This document shows, in pieces, positions 27,163 to 35,609 of a stretch of 64,000 nucleotides of DNA. Source of the DNA: Fodinicola acaciae (lineage in GTDB: Bacteria > Actinomycetota > Actinomycetes > Mycobacteriales > HKI-0501). Under the pieces are notes generated by a model, which saw only the letters and a program-made list of their open reading frames with translations, was not told where the DNA came from and did not search any database. Position 1 is the stretch's first letter, and every line of letters begins with the position of its first letter. The stretch covers positions 1,612,001 to 1,676,000 of the forward strand of contig NZ_WOTN01000003.1 in NCBI RefSeq assembly GCF_010993745.1, in the 5' to 3' direction. The translations under genes and the position numbers were made by a program.

Positions 27163-27753
27163 ATGGCGCGCGTACCGCAGGCACATCTGGACGCCAGACG
27201 GCGGCAGATCCTCGGCGCGGCTCGCCGCTGCTTCGGCCGTAACGGCTTTCACGCCACCTCGATGGCCGACCTGCTCGCCGAGGCGAAGGTGTCGGCCGGC
27301 GGCTTCTATCGTTATTTCGACAGCAAAGAAGCGGTCGTCGCGGCGATCGCGGCGGAGGCGCTGGACAACGTGTCGGCGCTGGCCGACCAGGTGAAGAGCG
27401 CCGACACGTTGCCGCCGCTGCCGGAGCTGCTCGGCCAGCTGGTCACCGACCCGTCGCCGCTGTTCGGCGACGACCCGCGGCTGCTGATCCAGATCTGGGC
27501 CGAGGCGGCCAGGTCAGTGGCCGTACGCGAGCAGTTTGTCCGCGCTTTCGCGACCGTGGAAGGGATTCTGGCCGGCCTGCTGGCCGAATACCGGCACCGC
27601 GGCCTGCTGCCGGCCGGCCTGCGGACCCGGCCGGTCGCACGTACGCTGATCGGCGCTCTGCACGGGCACGTGGTGCAGCGAGCGCTCCTTCCGGACACCC
27701 GGCCCGACGACCTCCGGCACGGGCTGTCCGCGATCATCTCGGGAGAAACATGA
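27163..27753 (+). CDS. TetR-family transcriptional regulator
   Basis: The 196-residue protein has a canonical TetR HTH: ILGAARRCFGRNGFHATSMADLLAEA, then SAGGFYRYFDSKEAVV. The C-terminal domain is about 130 residues. ATG 27163 was chosen because a -10 box sits 7 bases upstream. The TGA overlaps the ATG of the methyltransferase gene (ATGA), so both are one operon and the methyltransferase is probably under its control. Confidence 0.85.
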   Translation: MARVPQAHLDARRRQILGAARRCFGRNGFHATSMADLLAEAKVSAGGFYRYFDSKEAVVAAIAAEALDNVSALADQVKSADTLPPLPELLGQLVTDPSPLFGDDPRLLIQIWAEAARSVAVREQFVRAFATVEGILAGLLAEYRHRGLLPAGLRTRPVARTLIGALHGHVVQRALLPDTRPDDLRHGLSAIISGET

Positions 27754-28577
27754 GCGGGATCAACGACATCGGCAGCACCTCGCTCGGCGTCGCGGCGTTG
27801 CGCGCGCTGGAGACGAGCCGGCCGGACCACCTTTTCCAGGACCCGTACGCCGCCGCGTTCCTCGCCGCCGTCGGCGGCACCGGCCTGCCCGGCGACACGG
27901 CCGGTTTCGTCGAGCTGCTCGGACCGATTGTTTCGGTACGTACGCGCTATTTCGACGAGCAGCTGACCTCCTTCGCCGCCGGCGGCTGCCGGCAGGTGGT
28001 GATTTTGGCGTCCGGCATGGACAGCCGGCCATACCGGCTCGACTGGCCGGCCGGGACGCGCACGTACGAGCTGGACCAGCCAGCGGTCCTCGACTTCAAA
28101 CAGCAAGTACTGAAGGAAAACTCGGCGACCGCGCGGAGCGAACACCGGCCGGTCGCGGTCGACCTGCGCGAGGACTGGCCGGCGGCGCTGACCGAGGCCG
28201 GCTTCTCGCCGGACCGGCCGACCGGTTGGCATCTGGAGGGCCTGATCTACGCGCTGACCGCCGAGCAGGCCGACGGACTGCTGGCGAAGGTCACCGCGCT
28301 GTCCGCCGCCGGCAGCCGGCTCGCGGTGGACCAGATCGAGGACAGTCCGACGCTGAAGGCGGCCCGGATGGCGGTTTTCGGTGCCGACCGTGACGATCTG
28401 TGGCTCGGCGGTCCGCCCGGGCACCCGGCCGACTGGCTGCGCCGGCACGGCTGGAGGCCTGACTTCGCCGAGACCGCCGACATCGCCGCGTCGTACGGCC
28501 GCACCCTGGCCGCCGCGTATCGACCGGACGACGGCGGAGCGCATTCCTGGGTCGGGACGGGCACGTATCAGCCCTGA
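27750..28577 (+). CDS. SAM-dependent methyltransferase, LCMT/TIGR00027 type
   Basis: The 275-residue protein belongs to the leucine-carboxyl-methyltransferase-like family abundant in actinobacteria. RTRYFDEQLTSFA, then the SAM-binding QVVILASGMDSRPYRLDWP (motif I with the SGxDSR variant), TYELDQPAVLDFK as the acidic loop, and EGLIYALT. Members methylate carboxyl or hydroxyl groups, often in natural products; no substrate is suggested by context. It is coupled to an upstream TetR gene. Confidence 0.85.
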   Translation: MSGINDIGSTSLGVAALRALETSRPDHLFQDPYAAAFLAAVGGTGLPGDTAGFVELLGPIVSVRTRYFDEQLTSFAAGGCRQVVILASGMDSRPYRLDWPAGTRTYELDQPAVLDFKQQVLKENSATARSEHRPVAVDLREDWPAALTEAGFSPDRPTGWHLEGLIYALTAEQADGLLAKVTALSAAGSRLAVDQIEDSPTLKAARMAVFGADRDDLWLGGPPGHPADWLRRHGWRPDFAETADIAASYGRTLAAAYRPDDGGAHSWVGTGTYQP

Positions 28578-28632
28578 CTTGTCGCTGTTTGCCCGATTGT
28601 GCGGTGTGGTCGGCGAGGTCCAGGCCTGCGCG

Positions 28633-28651
28633 ACAATCGGGACCCGATTGT
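28633..28651. repeat. 19-bp perfect palindrome in a convergent intergenic region
   Basis: ACAATCGGG-A-CCCGATTGT lies between the methyltransferase and the convergent S9 peptidase gene. Looser inverted matches (TTGCCC and TGGTCGGCG near both ends of 28588-28730) surround it. No T tract follows. It may be a two-way terminator. Confidence 0.55.
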
Positions 28652-28733
28652 GGCGGCCCGATTTTGGACCCCCGAAAACGGAGTCCTCGCCGCGTACGAC
28701 ATTTCCGCCGACCATCGCGAGGGGTTTGGGCAA

Positions 28734-30803
28734 CTAGTCGAACAGGGCGGCGATCGCGTCGAAGTCGACCGGCACCGGGGTCAGCCGGTATGCCGGCGGC
28801 TCGACGCCGTGCAGGTGCCGCACCAGGAAGTCCCACTTCCGCCGGTTGATGTAGTGCTCATAGCCGAAGAACAGGTGCTCGGCGCCAGGCACAATCAGCA
28901 TCTCGAAGTCCTTGTCGAGCTGGATCAGCCGCTCGACCAGCCGCAGGGTCAGCTGCGGCGAGACGTTGTCGTCCATTCCACCGTGTACGAGCAGCAGCTT
29001 GCCTTCCAACCGGTCCGCGATGTCCACATTGGACGCTCGGCCGTAGTCCGCCTCGCCGACCGGACCGTCGTACGTCTCGGCCCAGCCGGCCAGGTAGAAC
29101 CGGTTGTCGTGGTTGCCGGCCTCGGCCACGCCGACCTTGAAAACGTCCGGAAAGTCGAGCATCGCGCGTACGGTCGCGTGACCGCCGCCGGAAAGGCCGA
29201 AGGCGCCGACCCGGTCGAGGTCCATCCACGGCCGGGTCGCGGCCAGCTGCCGCAGCGCCGCCACGTGATCGACCAGGTGTAGATCGGAGATCCGGCCGTA
29301 CGACGCGTCCTGGAACGCCTTGTCGCGCCCTCCGGTCCCCCGTCCGTCGACCGCCATCACAACGAAGCCAAGCGCGGCGATCGCGTCGGCGTCGAGATAT
29401 TCGAAGCCTGGATCGAAAGACGCGCTGCAGCGGCGGTGGTGCGGACTCGGATACGGATGGTCGACGACCGGATAGCTCGTCGCCGGATCGAAGTCGTGCG
29501 GCAGGTGCAGCTTGCCGAAGATGTCGGTCACCCCGTCGTCGGCCTTGACGACAAACGGCACCGGCGGCGTCCAGCCGGTCGCCAGCAGCTTGCTGATGTC
29601 GGCACGCTCCACCTCGACCAGTACGTTCCCGTCCCAGTCACGTACGACGATGACCGGTGGGGTGTCCACAGTGGACGCGGAATCGACGAAATACCGCTCG
29701 TTCTTCGAAACTGTGACGACATGGTCGAAGTCGTCGTCGACGATCCGGCGGAACCCGGTGCCATCCAGACCGATCCGGCAGACCGACCGGCGGTACGGGT
29801 CGTCGGCCACCAGGCCGGATGCCAGGAAGTACACCGCGCGCGCGTCCTCGTCGACCCGCAGGATCTCCTGCACGGCCCACTCTCCCGACGTCACCTGGTG
29901 ACGCACCTCGCCTTTCTCATAAAGGTAAAGATGACCCCAGCCGTCGCGCTGTGAATACCACAGCAGCTCTTTTCCGTGGGAAAACACGTACACCATCGGC
30001 CGCTGCGTCATCCCCTGCGCCGGATCGACGCGGGTTTTCCCTGTCTCCGCCAGGATCCGCGTCACCGCACCGGTCGACGGGTCGAGCCGGTGCAGGGACA
30101 GCTCGTGCATGTCGCGCGTACGGCTGAGATAGTACGCGGCGTCCGCGGACCACCAGGCCCACCGCTGCGTGACCGGCGAGATGACCGGCATCGCCAACGG
30201 CTCAGCGTCAGCGCGCTTGACCCGGCCGGTGGCGACCTCGATCACCACCAGCTCGGCGACCGGCAGCGTCTCGTCGCCGGGAAACGGCGTGCGCACGGTC
30301 ACCAGCTCCGACGCTCCACCACCGTCGGGCAGCGCGTCGATCAGATGTGTTTCCCTTACGCCACGCTGATTCGTCCGATGAGTGAGTACGCGCGTCGAGT
30401 CCGGCGACCAGCTCACCGCCGGCGGCAGGTGCGCCAGGCCGAGCTTGTGCGCCAGCCGTGACCGCATCATGTAGTCGAGGTTGGCGGCATATTCGGCATC
30501 GGCGTCGCCGTCGAAGGTCAACTGCCGTTCCTCACCGCCCGATCGCGTCCACAGGTTGAAATCACGCAGGAACACGACGGACTTTCCATCGGGTGAACGG
30601 ATCTCGAGCGGGTCGCTGACCTGGGCCTCCGGCTCGTACGGCTCGCGCGTGCCGGCGGCCGGATCGACCACGTAGGTCCGGTCGTCCTCGGTGGAATACC
30701 AGAATCGTGCTCCGCCATCGATCCACTGTGGACGGACCTTGGCGCCCACGACCAGCTTCGTACGATTGTGCCGCAGCAACTTCTCCGCGGTTTCGTAGTT
30801 CAT
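28734..30803 (-). CDS. S9-family prolyl oligopeptidase / dipeptidyl peptidase IV-like
   Basis: The 689-residue protein has an N-terminal beta-propeller half (DPP IV N-region, with repeated strands such as SWSPDSTRVLTHRTNQRG) and a C-terminal alpha/beta hydrolase. The catalytic triad can be placed at S538 (GLSGGGH), D612 (GMDDNV) and H643 (GAEHLFFG). No signal peptide is visible, so it is probably cytoplasmic and cleaves short proline-type peptides. Its start overlaps the upstream DHA2 exporter stop by 4 bases, so it is translationally coupled to the exporter and shares TetR control. Confidence 0.88.
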   Translation of the reverse strand: MNYETAEKLLRHNRTKLVVGAKVRPQWIDGGARFWYSTEDDRTYVVDPAAGTREPYEPEAQVSDPLEIRSPDGKSVVFLRDFNLWTRSGGEERQLTFDGDADAEYAANLDYMMRSRLAHKLGLAHLPPAVSWSPDSTRVLTHRTNQRGVRETHLIDALPDGGGASELVTVRTPFPGDETLPVAELVVIEVATGRVKRADAEPLAMPVISPVTQRWAWWSADAAYYLSRTRDMHELSLHRLDPSTGAVTRILAETGKTRVDPAQGMTQRPMVYVFSHGKELLWYSQRDGWGHLYLYEKGEVRHQVTSGEWAVQEILRVDEDARAVYFLASGLVADDPYRRSVCRIGLDGTGFRRIVDDDFDHVVTVSKNERYFVDSASTVDTPPVIVVRDWDGNVLVEVERADISKLLATGWTPPVPFVVKADDGVTDIFGKLHLPHDFDPATSYPVVDHPYPSPHHRRCSASFDPGFEYLDADAIAALGFVVMAVDGRGTGGRDKAFQDASYGRISDLHLVDHVAALRQLAATRPWMDLDRVGAFGLSGGGHATVRAMLDFPDVFKVGVAEAGNHDNRFYLAGWAETYDGPVGEADYGRASNVDIADRLEGKLLLVHGGMDDNVSPQLTLRLVERLIQLDKDFEMLIVPGAEHLFFGYEHYINRRKWDFLVRHLHGVEPPAYRLTPVPVDFDAIAALFD

Positions 30804-32281
30804 GCCAGGACCTTCTCTTTCTCAACGACAGGGGCGGTTTTCGTACGCAGGACGAGGAAAGCCAGCACGGCGCCGGCGATCGAGCAGATGACGCCGGCGA
30901 TCGAGACCAAGGACATCGCCGTCACGAAGGCTTCGCGGGCGGACTGCGCCAATGCCGGCGAGTGCGTTTCGGCGGCCAGCTTGAGCGCCTCGGCCAGCGA
31001 CGCGTGTGCGGCCGCCGGTGCGCCGACCGGCAGCGCCGCCGAATAGCCGGCGGTGAGCAGGCTGCCGAGGCCGGCGACGCTGAGCGCCAGGCCGGACTGC
31101 TGAATGGTGTCGTTGACCGCCGAGCCGACGCCGGCGTGCTCCTGCGGGATCGCCGACATCAGCGTCGCGTAGACCGCCGGAGTCGCCAGGCCGGCGCCGA
31201 GACCCATCACGACCAGGGCCGTGACCAGCAGGAACACACCGTCGACCAGGACGAGGATGGCGAAGGCGACGGCGATCACCGCGAGTCCGGTCACAGCCAG
31301 CGTACGGTTGCTGAGCCGCTTGCCAAGAGTGACACCGAGCGTGTTGCACAACGCCGCACTCAGCGCGTACGGCAGCAGGGCCAGTCCGGCGAGCATCGGA
31401 CCGTAGCCGAGCACCAGCTGCAGATATTGCGTGAGGCCGAGCATCAGCGCGCCGCTGGCAAACATCAGCAGCACGACCGACAGGCTGGCGCCGCTGAACT
31501 GGCGGTTGCGGAAGATCGACAACGGCAACATCGGATGCGGCGTACGCACTTCCCAGGTCACAAAGGCCGTCAGCGCGATCGCGGCCACCGGGAAAGCGCC
31601 GACGACCGGCGTGGAAAAACCGGTGTGTGGCAAGGAAATAATTGCCCAGACGAGTGACGCGAGGCCGATCACCGACAGGACGGCACCGACCGGATCGGCC
31701 GGCCGCGCCGGCGCGCGCGACTCCGGCACGACCAGCAGCGCGGCCACGATCGCACCGACCGCGAGCGGCACGTTGATCAGGAAGACCGAGTTCCAGGCGA
31801 AATGCGCGAGCAGGAAACCACCGGCGGTCGGACCGGCGACGACACCGACCAGCGCGACCATGCTCCAGGCGGACATCGCCTTTCGCAGCTCCGGCCCCTG
31901 AAAGACGGTCATCAGGATCGACAGCGTGCTCGGCATGGCGAAGGCCGCACCCAGCCCCATCAGCGCGCGGCAGGCGATCAGCAGCCACGGCGCGCCGGCG
32001 AAGGCCGCGAACAGCGAGGCCGCGCCGAGGACGGCGAGACCGACGACCAGCATCCGGCGCCGGCCATAGCGATCGGACATGCCGCCAGCGGTGATCAGCG
32101 ACCCGGCGAAGACCAGGACGTACGCGTCGAGGATCCACTGGATGTCGGCCGGCGTGGCGCCGAGATCGCGCATCAGCGGCGGGATCGCGAGGTTGAGGAT
32201 CATCGCGTCGACGCTGAGCACCAGCAGGGTCAGGCAGAGCACCCCGAGGACCCACCAGCGGCGCGGGTGAGGTGTTGACAT
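30800..32281 (-). CDS. MFS drug transporter, DHA2 (14-TM) family
   Basis: The 493-residue protein has 14 predicted TM helices and the DHA2 motifs: LDAYVLVFAGSLITAGGMSDRYGRRR (motif A) and GVVAGPTAGGFLLAHFAWNSVFLINVP (motif C region). It probably exports a drug or antibiotic by proton antiport. ATG 32281 starts the homologous part. The divergent TetR gene and the operators between them point to repression lifted by a substrate. The downstream peptidase is coupled, which is unusual and may mean the exported molecule is peptide-like. Confidence 0.88.
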   Translation of the reverse strand: MSTPHPRRWWVLGVLCLTLLVLSVDAMILNLAIPPLMRDLGATPADIQWILDAYVLVFAGSLITAGGMSDRYGRRRMLVVGLAVLGAASLFAAFAGAPWLLIACRALMGLGAAFAMPSTLSILMTVFQGPELRKAMSAWSMVALVGVVAGPTAGGFLLAHFAWNSVFLINVPLAVGAIVAALLVVPESRAPARPADPVGAVLSVIGLASLVWAIISLPHTGFSTPVVGAFPVAAIALTAFVTWEVRTPHPMLPLSIFRNRQFSGASLSVVLLMFASGALMLGLTQYLQLVLGYGPMLAGLALLPYALSAALCNTLGVTLGKRLSNRTLAVTGLAVIAVAFAILVLVDGVFLLVTALVVMGLGAGLATPAVYATLMSAIPQEHAGVGSAVNDTIQQSGLALSVAGLGSLLTAGYSAALPVGAPAAAHASLAEALKLAAETHSPALAQSAREAFVTAMSLVSIAGVICSIAGAVLAFLVLRTKTAPVVEKEKVLA

Positions 32282-32298
32282 CGTCCGTCTCCGATTTC

Positions 32299-32353
32299 TC
32301 GTACAGTGTTCGAGCTGTCTCGCACACTGTACGACAAACTCGCACAGTGTTCT
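32299..32353. promoter_or_regulatory. Operator cluster between the DHA2 exporter and its TetR
   Basis: TCGTACAGTGT (32299-32309) and ACACTGTACGA (32324-32334) form a perfect 11-bp inverted repeat with a 14-base spacer. A third copy, CGCACAGTGTTCT (32341-32353), repeats the first half-site in direct orientation. All lie in the 94-base divergent gap. The TetR gene probably binds here. Confidence 0.7.
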
Positions 32354-32375
32354 AGTGCCGGGTACGATGGCCTCC

Positions 32376-33152
32376 ATGACGAGCAAGGAGCAGGACGTGT
32401 CGTCGGTCTGGACACGTCCGCAGCGCAAGCGCCGCGACAACGAGTCGCTCAACCGCGACCAGATCGTGGCCGAGGCCGTCCGGCTGCTGGACGCGGAAGG
32501 CATGGACGCGCTGTCCATGCGCCGGCTCGGCGCGCGGCTGAACGCGGGCGCGACCTCGCTCTACTGGCACGTGGCCAACAAGGACGAGCTGATCGAGCTG
32601 GTCGTCGACGAGATCTTCGGCGAGCTCGACATTCCGGAGATCGACGACCCGGCCCGGTGGCGCGAGGCGATGACCCGATGCGCGATCAGCGTTCGCGACG
32701 CGCTTTTGCGGCATCCGTGGTTTTCCTCGACGTTCGGCGAGGTCGGTCTGTCGTATCTGGGACCGAACATGATGCGGCTCTCCGACCGCATGCTGGCCAT
32801 CCTGGAACGCGGCGGCTTCGACCTGCCGACCGCCAACCGCGCGGTGACCGTGATCATCGCGTACGTGACCGGCGTGACCTCCAGCGAAGCCAGCTGGCAC
32901 ACCACGATCAAGCGCAGCGGGCGCACCGAGCAGGAGTGGCTGGCCAATGTGCGGCCGGCGGTCGCGGCGCGGTTGCAGGCCTATCCGCGGTTGGCGGAGG
33001 CGTACGAACTGTTCCAGATCGGCGACCCGGCGGCCGCGCGTGAGGACGACTTCCGCTGGGGCCTGGACCGCGTCCTCGACGGACTCTCCACGTCGAAAGG
33101 CGGCCGACGAGATGTCCGCATGGACCCCTTGCGTGCGTCAGACGCAAAGTAA
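32376..33152 (+). CDS. TetR-family regulator with TetR_C_1-type domain
   Basis: The 258-residue protein has NRDQIVAEAVRLLDAEGMDALSMRRLGARL and TSLYWHVANKDELI as HTH, then a tetracycline-repressor-like C-terminal domain. A TACGAT -10 box sits 7 bases before ATG 32376, suggesting a leaderless message; ATGs at 32355 and 32367 are in frame. It is divergent from the DHA2 exporter and is the likely repressor. The last 11 codons and the stop lie inside a strong hairpin. Confidence 0.85.
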   Translation: MTSKEQDVSSVWTRPQRKRRDNESLNRDQIVAEAVRLLDAEGMDALSMRRLGARLNAGATSLYWHVANKDELIELVVDEIFGELDIPEIDDPARWREAMTRCAISVRDALLRHPWFSSTFGEVGLSYLGPNMMRLSDRMLAILERGGFDLPTANRAVTVIIAYVTGVTSSEASWHTTIKRSGRTEQEWLANVRPAVAARLQAYPRLAEAYELFQIGDPAAAREDDFRWGLDRVLDGLSTSKGGRRDVRMDPLRASDAK

Positions 33153-33164
33153 GGGGTCCATGCG
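33117..33164. repeat. Palindromic element overlapping a stop codon
   Basis: CGCATGGACCCCTT (33117-33130) pairs perfectly with AAGGGGTCCATGCG (33151-33164). The loop contains GCGTGCGTCAGACGCA, a core shared with elements at 46939, 47066 and 56137. The TetR stop (33150-33152) is inside. It probably terminates transcription without a T tract. Confidence 0.75.
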
Positions 33165-33279
33165 ACCGTAGGGCAAGCGGCCACCGCAGCGAATGGCTGG
33201 TCACTCTCAGGAGGGGCGGTGGAGATGGCTCGTGAGGTGGTGCCGATGACCGCGCCACCGCGCATACGCTGGGCGCACT

Positions 33280-34626
33280 ATGAACACGACCGCGCTCACC
33301 GACAAGGGGACGACCGTCCTCGCCACCGCATACCAGCTCCTGCTGTCCCGCGAGGAGCTGCAGCAGCCGACGCCGTGGCTGCCGTTTGGCAAACGCGCGC
33401 GTTGGTACACGGTCAGTGCGGCGATCCTTTTCGTCGGTGGCATGTTCGGCGGCATCGCCGGCCAGACTCTTGGCGGTTTCGAAACGTCGGTCGCACTCGT
33501 GCTGCCGCTCGCGTACGCGCAGACACTGCCGATCCTGCTGGCCTGGCGGATGCCGCTGATCGCCTGGCGGCTGCTGGCGATCGTCGCGTTGGTCACCTCG
33601 ATCGTCAATCCGCTGGCGCACTGGACGTGGCCGTGGGCCGTGTGTGCCTGCATCGTGTACGCGGTTTCCGTGCTGCTGGTCGCGATCCGCTATCCGCGGC
33701 GCGTCTCGGCGGGTGTCTTCCTGGTGACGGTGTTCGTCATCGTCGGCGTCGGGATGTTCACCGCGCACGTACAACCGCTCAGCCTGATGCTGATCGCGGT
33801 CGGCACGATCGCCGTGATGGTGGTCGGCGACAGCATCCGGATCCGCATCGACGCGCAGCGTGACCTGGACGAACAGCGTCAACTGCGGCAACGGGACCAG
33901 ATCCGGCAGGAGCTGCTGGAGGCCCGCCAGGCGATCCTGACCGAGCGGTCGCGGATCGCACGCGAGCTGCACGACGTCGTCGCGCACCACATGTCGATGA
34001 TCGCGATCCAGGCGCAGGCGGCGCCGTACAAGATCCCCGACCTGCCGCCGCCGGCGCTGGCCACCTTCCAGGCGATCCGGTCCGCGTCGACCACCGCGCT
34101 GACCGAGATGCGCCGGGTGATCGGCCTGCTCCGCGACGAGTCGGAGGACGCAGAGCGCGTGCCGCAGCCAGGGCTCGCCAACATCGGCGACCTGGTCGCC
34201 GGCGCGCGGCAGGCCGGCATGTCGGTCGACCTGAGCGTGCACGGTACGCCCAACGGACTGCCGCTCGGCGTCGACGTGTCGGCCTATCGGATCATCCAGG
34301 AGTCACTGAGCAACGCGACCCGCCACGCCGCCGGAGCGCGCGCGTACGTCGAGGTCAACCACGAGTCGGACCATGTGCTCGTACGCGTGACCAACGACGC
34401 GCCACCGGTCGGACCGTCGCACGAGGCCGGCGAGGTGCTGAAGCAGACCTCCGGCGGCCACGGTGTGGTCGGCATGCGCGAGCGGGTGGCTATGCTCGGC
34501 GGTGAGCTGGAGGTCGGCCCGACCGACACCGGCGGATTTCGGGTCCGCGCGGTGCTTCCAGTGCAGGCTGATCTCGTACGAGCAGATGAGGACAGGCGTG
34601 ACGATCCGGGTGATCCTGGCCGATGA
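33280..34626 (+). CDS. NarL-type sensor histidine kinase
   Basis: The 448-residue protein has about six TM helices in residues 40-185, a short coiled linker (QRDLDEQRQLRQRDQIRQEL), a HisKA_3 dimerisation domain with phospho-acceptor H231 (IARELHDVVAHHMSM), and an HATPase domain (NATRHAAGARAYV; GGHGVVGMRERV). It senses an unknown signal through its membrane part. Its 3' end overlaps the response regulator gene by 29 bases. Confidence 0.9.
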   Translation: MNTTALTDKGTTVLATAYQLLLSREELQQPTPWLPFGKRARWYTVSAAILFVGGMFGGIAGQTLGGFETSVALVLPLAYAQTLPILLAWRMPLIAWRLLAIVALVTSIVNPLAHWTWPWAVCACIVYAVSVLLVAIRYPRRVSAGVFLVTVFVIVGVGMFTAHVQPLSLMLIAVGTIAVMVVGDSIRIRIDAQRDLDEQRQLRQRDQIRQELLEARQAILTERSRIARELHDVVAHHMSMIAIQAQAAPYKIPDLPPPALATFQAIRSASTTALTEMRRVIGLLRDESEDAERVPQPGLANIGDLVAGARQAGMSVDLSVHGTPNGLPLGVDVSAYRIIQESLSNATRHAAGARAYVEVNHESDHVLVRVTNDAPPVGPSHEAGEVLKQTSGGHGVVGMRERVAMLGGELEVGPTDTGGFRVRAVLPVQADLVRADEDRRDDPGDPGR

Positions 34627-35266
34627 CCAGGCGATGGTGCGCGACGGCCTGTCGGCGGTGATCTCCGCGGCCGAGGACATCGAGGTGATCGGCGAGGCGG
34701 CCAACGGCAAGGAGGCCGTCGAGCTGGCCAAACGGCTCAAGCCGGATGTCGTGGTGATGGACGTACGGATGCCGGTCATGGACGGTCTCGCGGCCACCGG
34801 CCAGATCGTCTCGCCGGACGACGTCGAAGGCCCGAAGGTGCTCATGCTGACCACCTTCGACCTGGACGAATACGTGTACGAGGCGCTCAGCCAGGGCGCC
34901 AGCGGCTTCCTGCTGAAGGACGCCTCCACCGAGGAGCTGGTCAACGCCGTACGCGTCGTGGCCGCCGGCGACGCGCTGCTCGCGCCGTCGATCACCCGCC
35001 GGTTGATCGCCGACTTCGCCGGCCGCCGCCGGCACGAGCGGCCACGGCCGGACGCGACCGCCGCGCTGACCTCACGCGAGATCGACGTGCTGCGGCTGAT
35101 CGCGCGCGGCATGTCCAACATCGAGATCGCGCAGGAGCTGTTCCTGGCCGAGCAGACGGTGAAGACGCACGTCGGCCGGATCCTGGCGAAACTGCAGCTC
35201 CGCGACCGCACGCAGGCGGTCGTCTTCGCGTACGAGAACGGCGTCGTCGCCGACACTCCGCGATAG
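34598..35266 (+). CDS. LuxR-type response regulator
   Basis: The 222-residue protein has a receiver domain with D9/D10 and phospho-acceptor D55 (VVMDVRMP), K in FLLKDAS, and a C-terminal LuxR HTH (LTSREIDVLRLIARGMSNIEIA, then VKTHVGRILAKL). I chose GTG 34598 (after GAGGAC); ATG 34586 is the alternative. It pairs with the overlapping upstream kinase. A long hairpin follows the stop. Confidence 0.9.
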   Translation: MTIRVILADDQAMVRDGLSAVISAAEDIEVIGEAANGKEAVELAKRLKPDVVVMDVRMPVMDGLAATGQIVSPDDVEGPKVLMLTTFDLDEYVYEALSQGASGFLLKDASTEELVNAVRVVAAGDALLAPSITRRLIADFAGRRRHERPRPDATAALTSREIDVLRLIARGMSNIEIAQELFLAEQTVKTHVGRILAKLQLRDRTQAVVFAYENGVVADTPR

Positions 35267-35274
35267 AACCCCAC

Positions 35275-35332
35275 GGACTCGACATCGCCGAGACAACGAC
35301 ACGCCGACGTCCGCGCTGACGACGTCGAGTCC
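35275..35332. terminator. Hairpin terminator between convergent genes
   Basis: GGACTCGAC (35275-35283) pairs with GTCGAGTCC (35324-35332), with further flanking complementarity (ccc/ggg). It lies 9 bases after the response regulator stop and 11 bases from the end of the convergent small gene, so it may serve both. No T tract. Confidence 0.6.
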
Positions 35333-35342
35333 GCGGGAGCTT

Positions 35343-35465
35343 CTAGCGGCCGACCAGTTTGTCGGCCAGTTCCTGTGCCTTCTGTTGCAACGTCTCGATG
35401 TGGTCGGGTTGCTCCGGTTCGGCTGGCTCTTCCCGGATCGGTTCGCCGGGATCCGCGGTCGTCAT
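35343..35465 (-). CDS. Small acidic protein, 40 residues
   Basis: This small frame encodes a 40-residue acidic protein: a Pro/Glu-rich first half (PGEPIREEPAEPEQ) and a helical second half (HIETLQQKAQELADKLVGR). A strong AGAGGAGA site precedes the ATG by 4-5 bases, which is the main reason to call it. I do not recognise a family. It is divergent from the Rpn-like gene and convergent with the response regulator. Confidence 0.6.
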   Translation of the reverse strand: MTTADPGEPIREEPAEPEQPDHIETLQQKAQELADKLVGR

Positions 35466-35609
35466 CGGTCTCCTCTGCCGTCGGCTGATCAAGGCGAACG
35501 TATCCAGGCGTGAGTACCCGCAAATCCCGACTTCATGCCAACGACCGGCAACCTGTTCAGGCCGTTTCTGTCAGAGCCCCTTCCTAGCGTGGGACGCGGG
35601 AGGGTGCTC

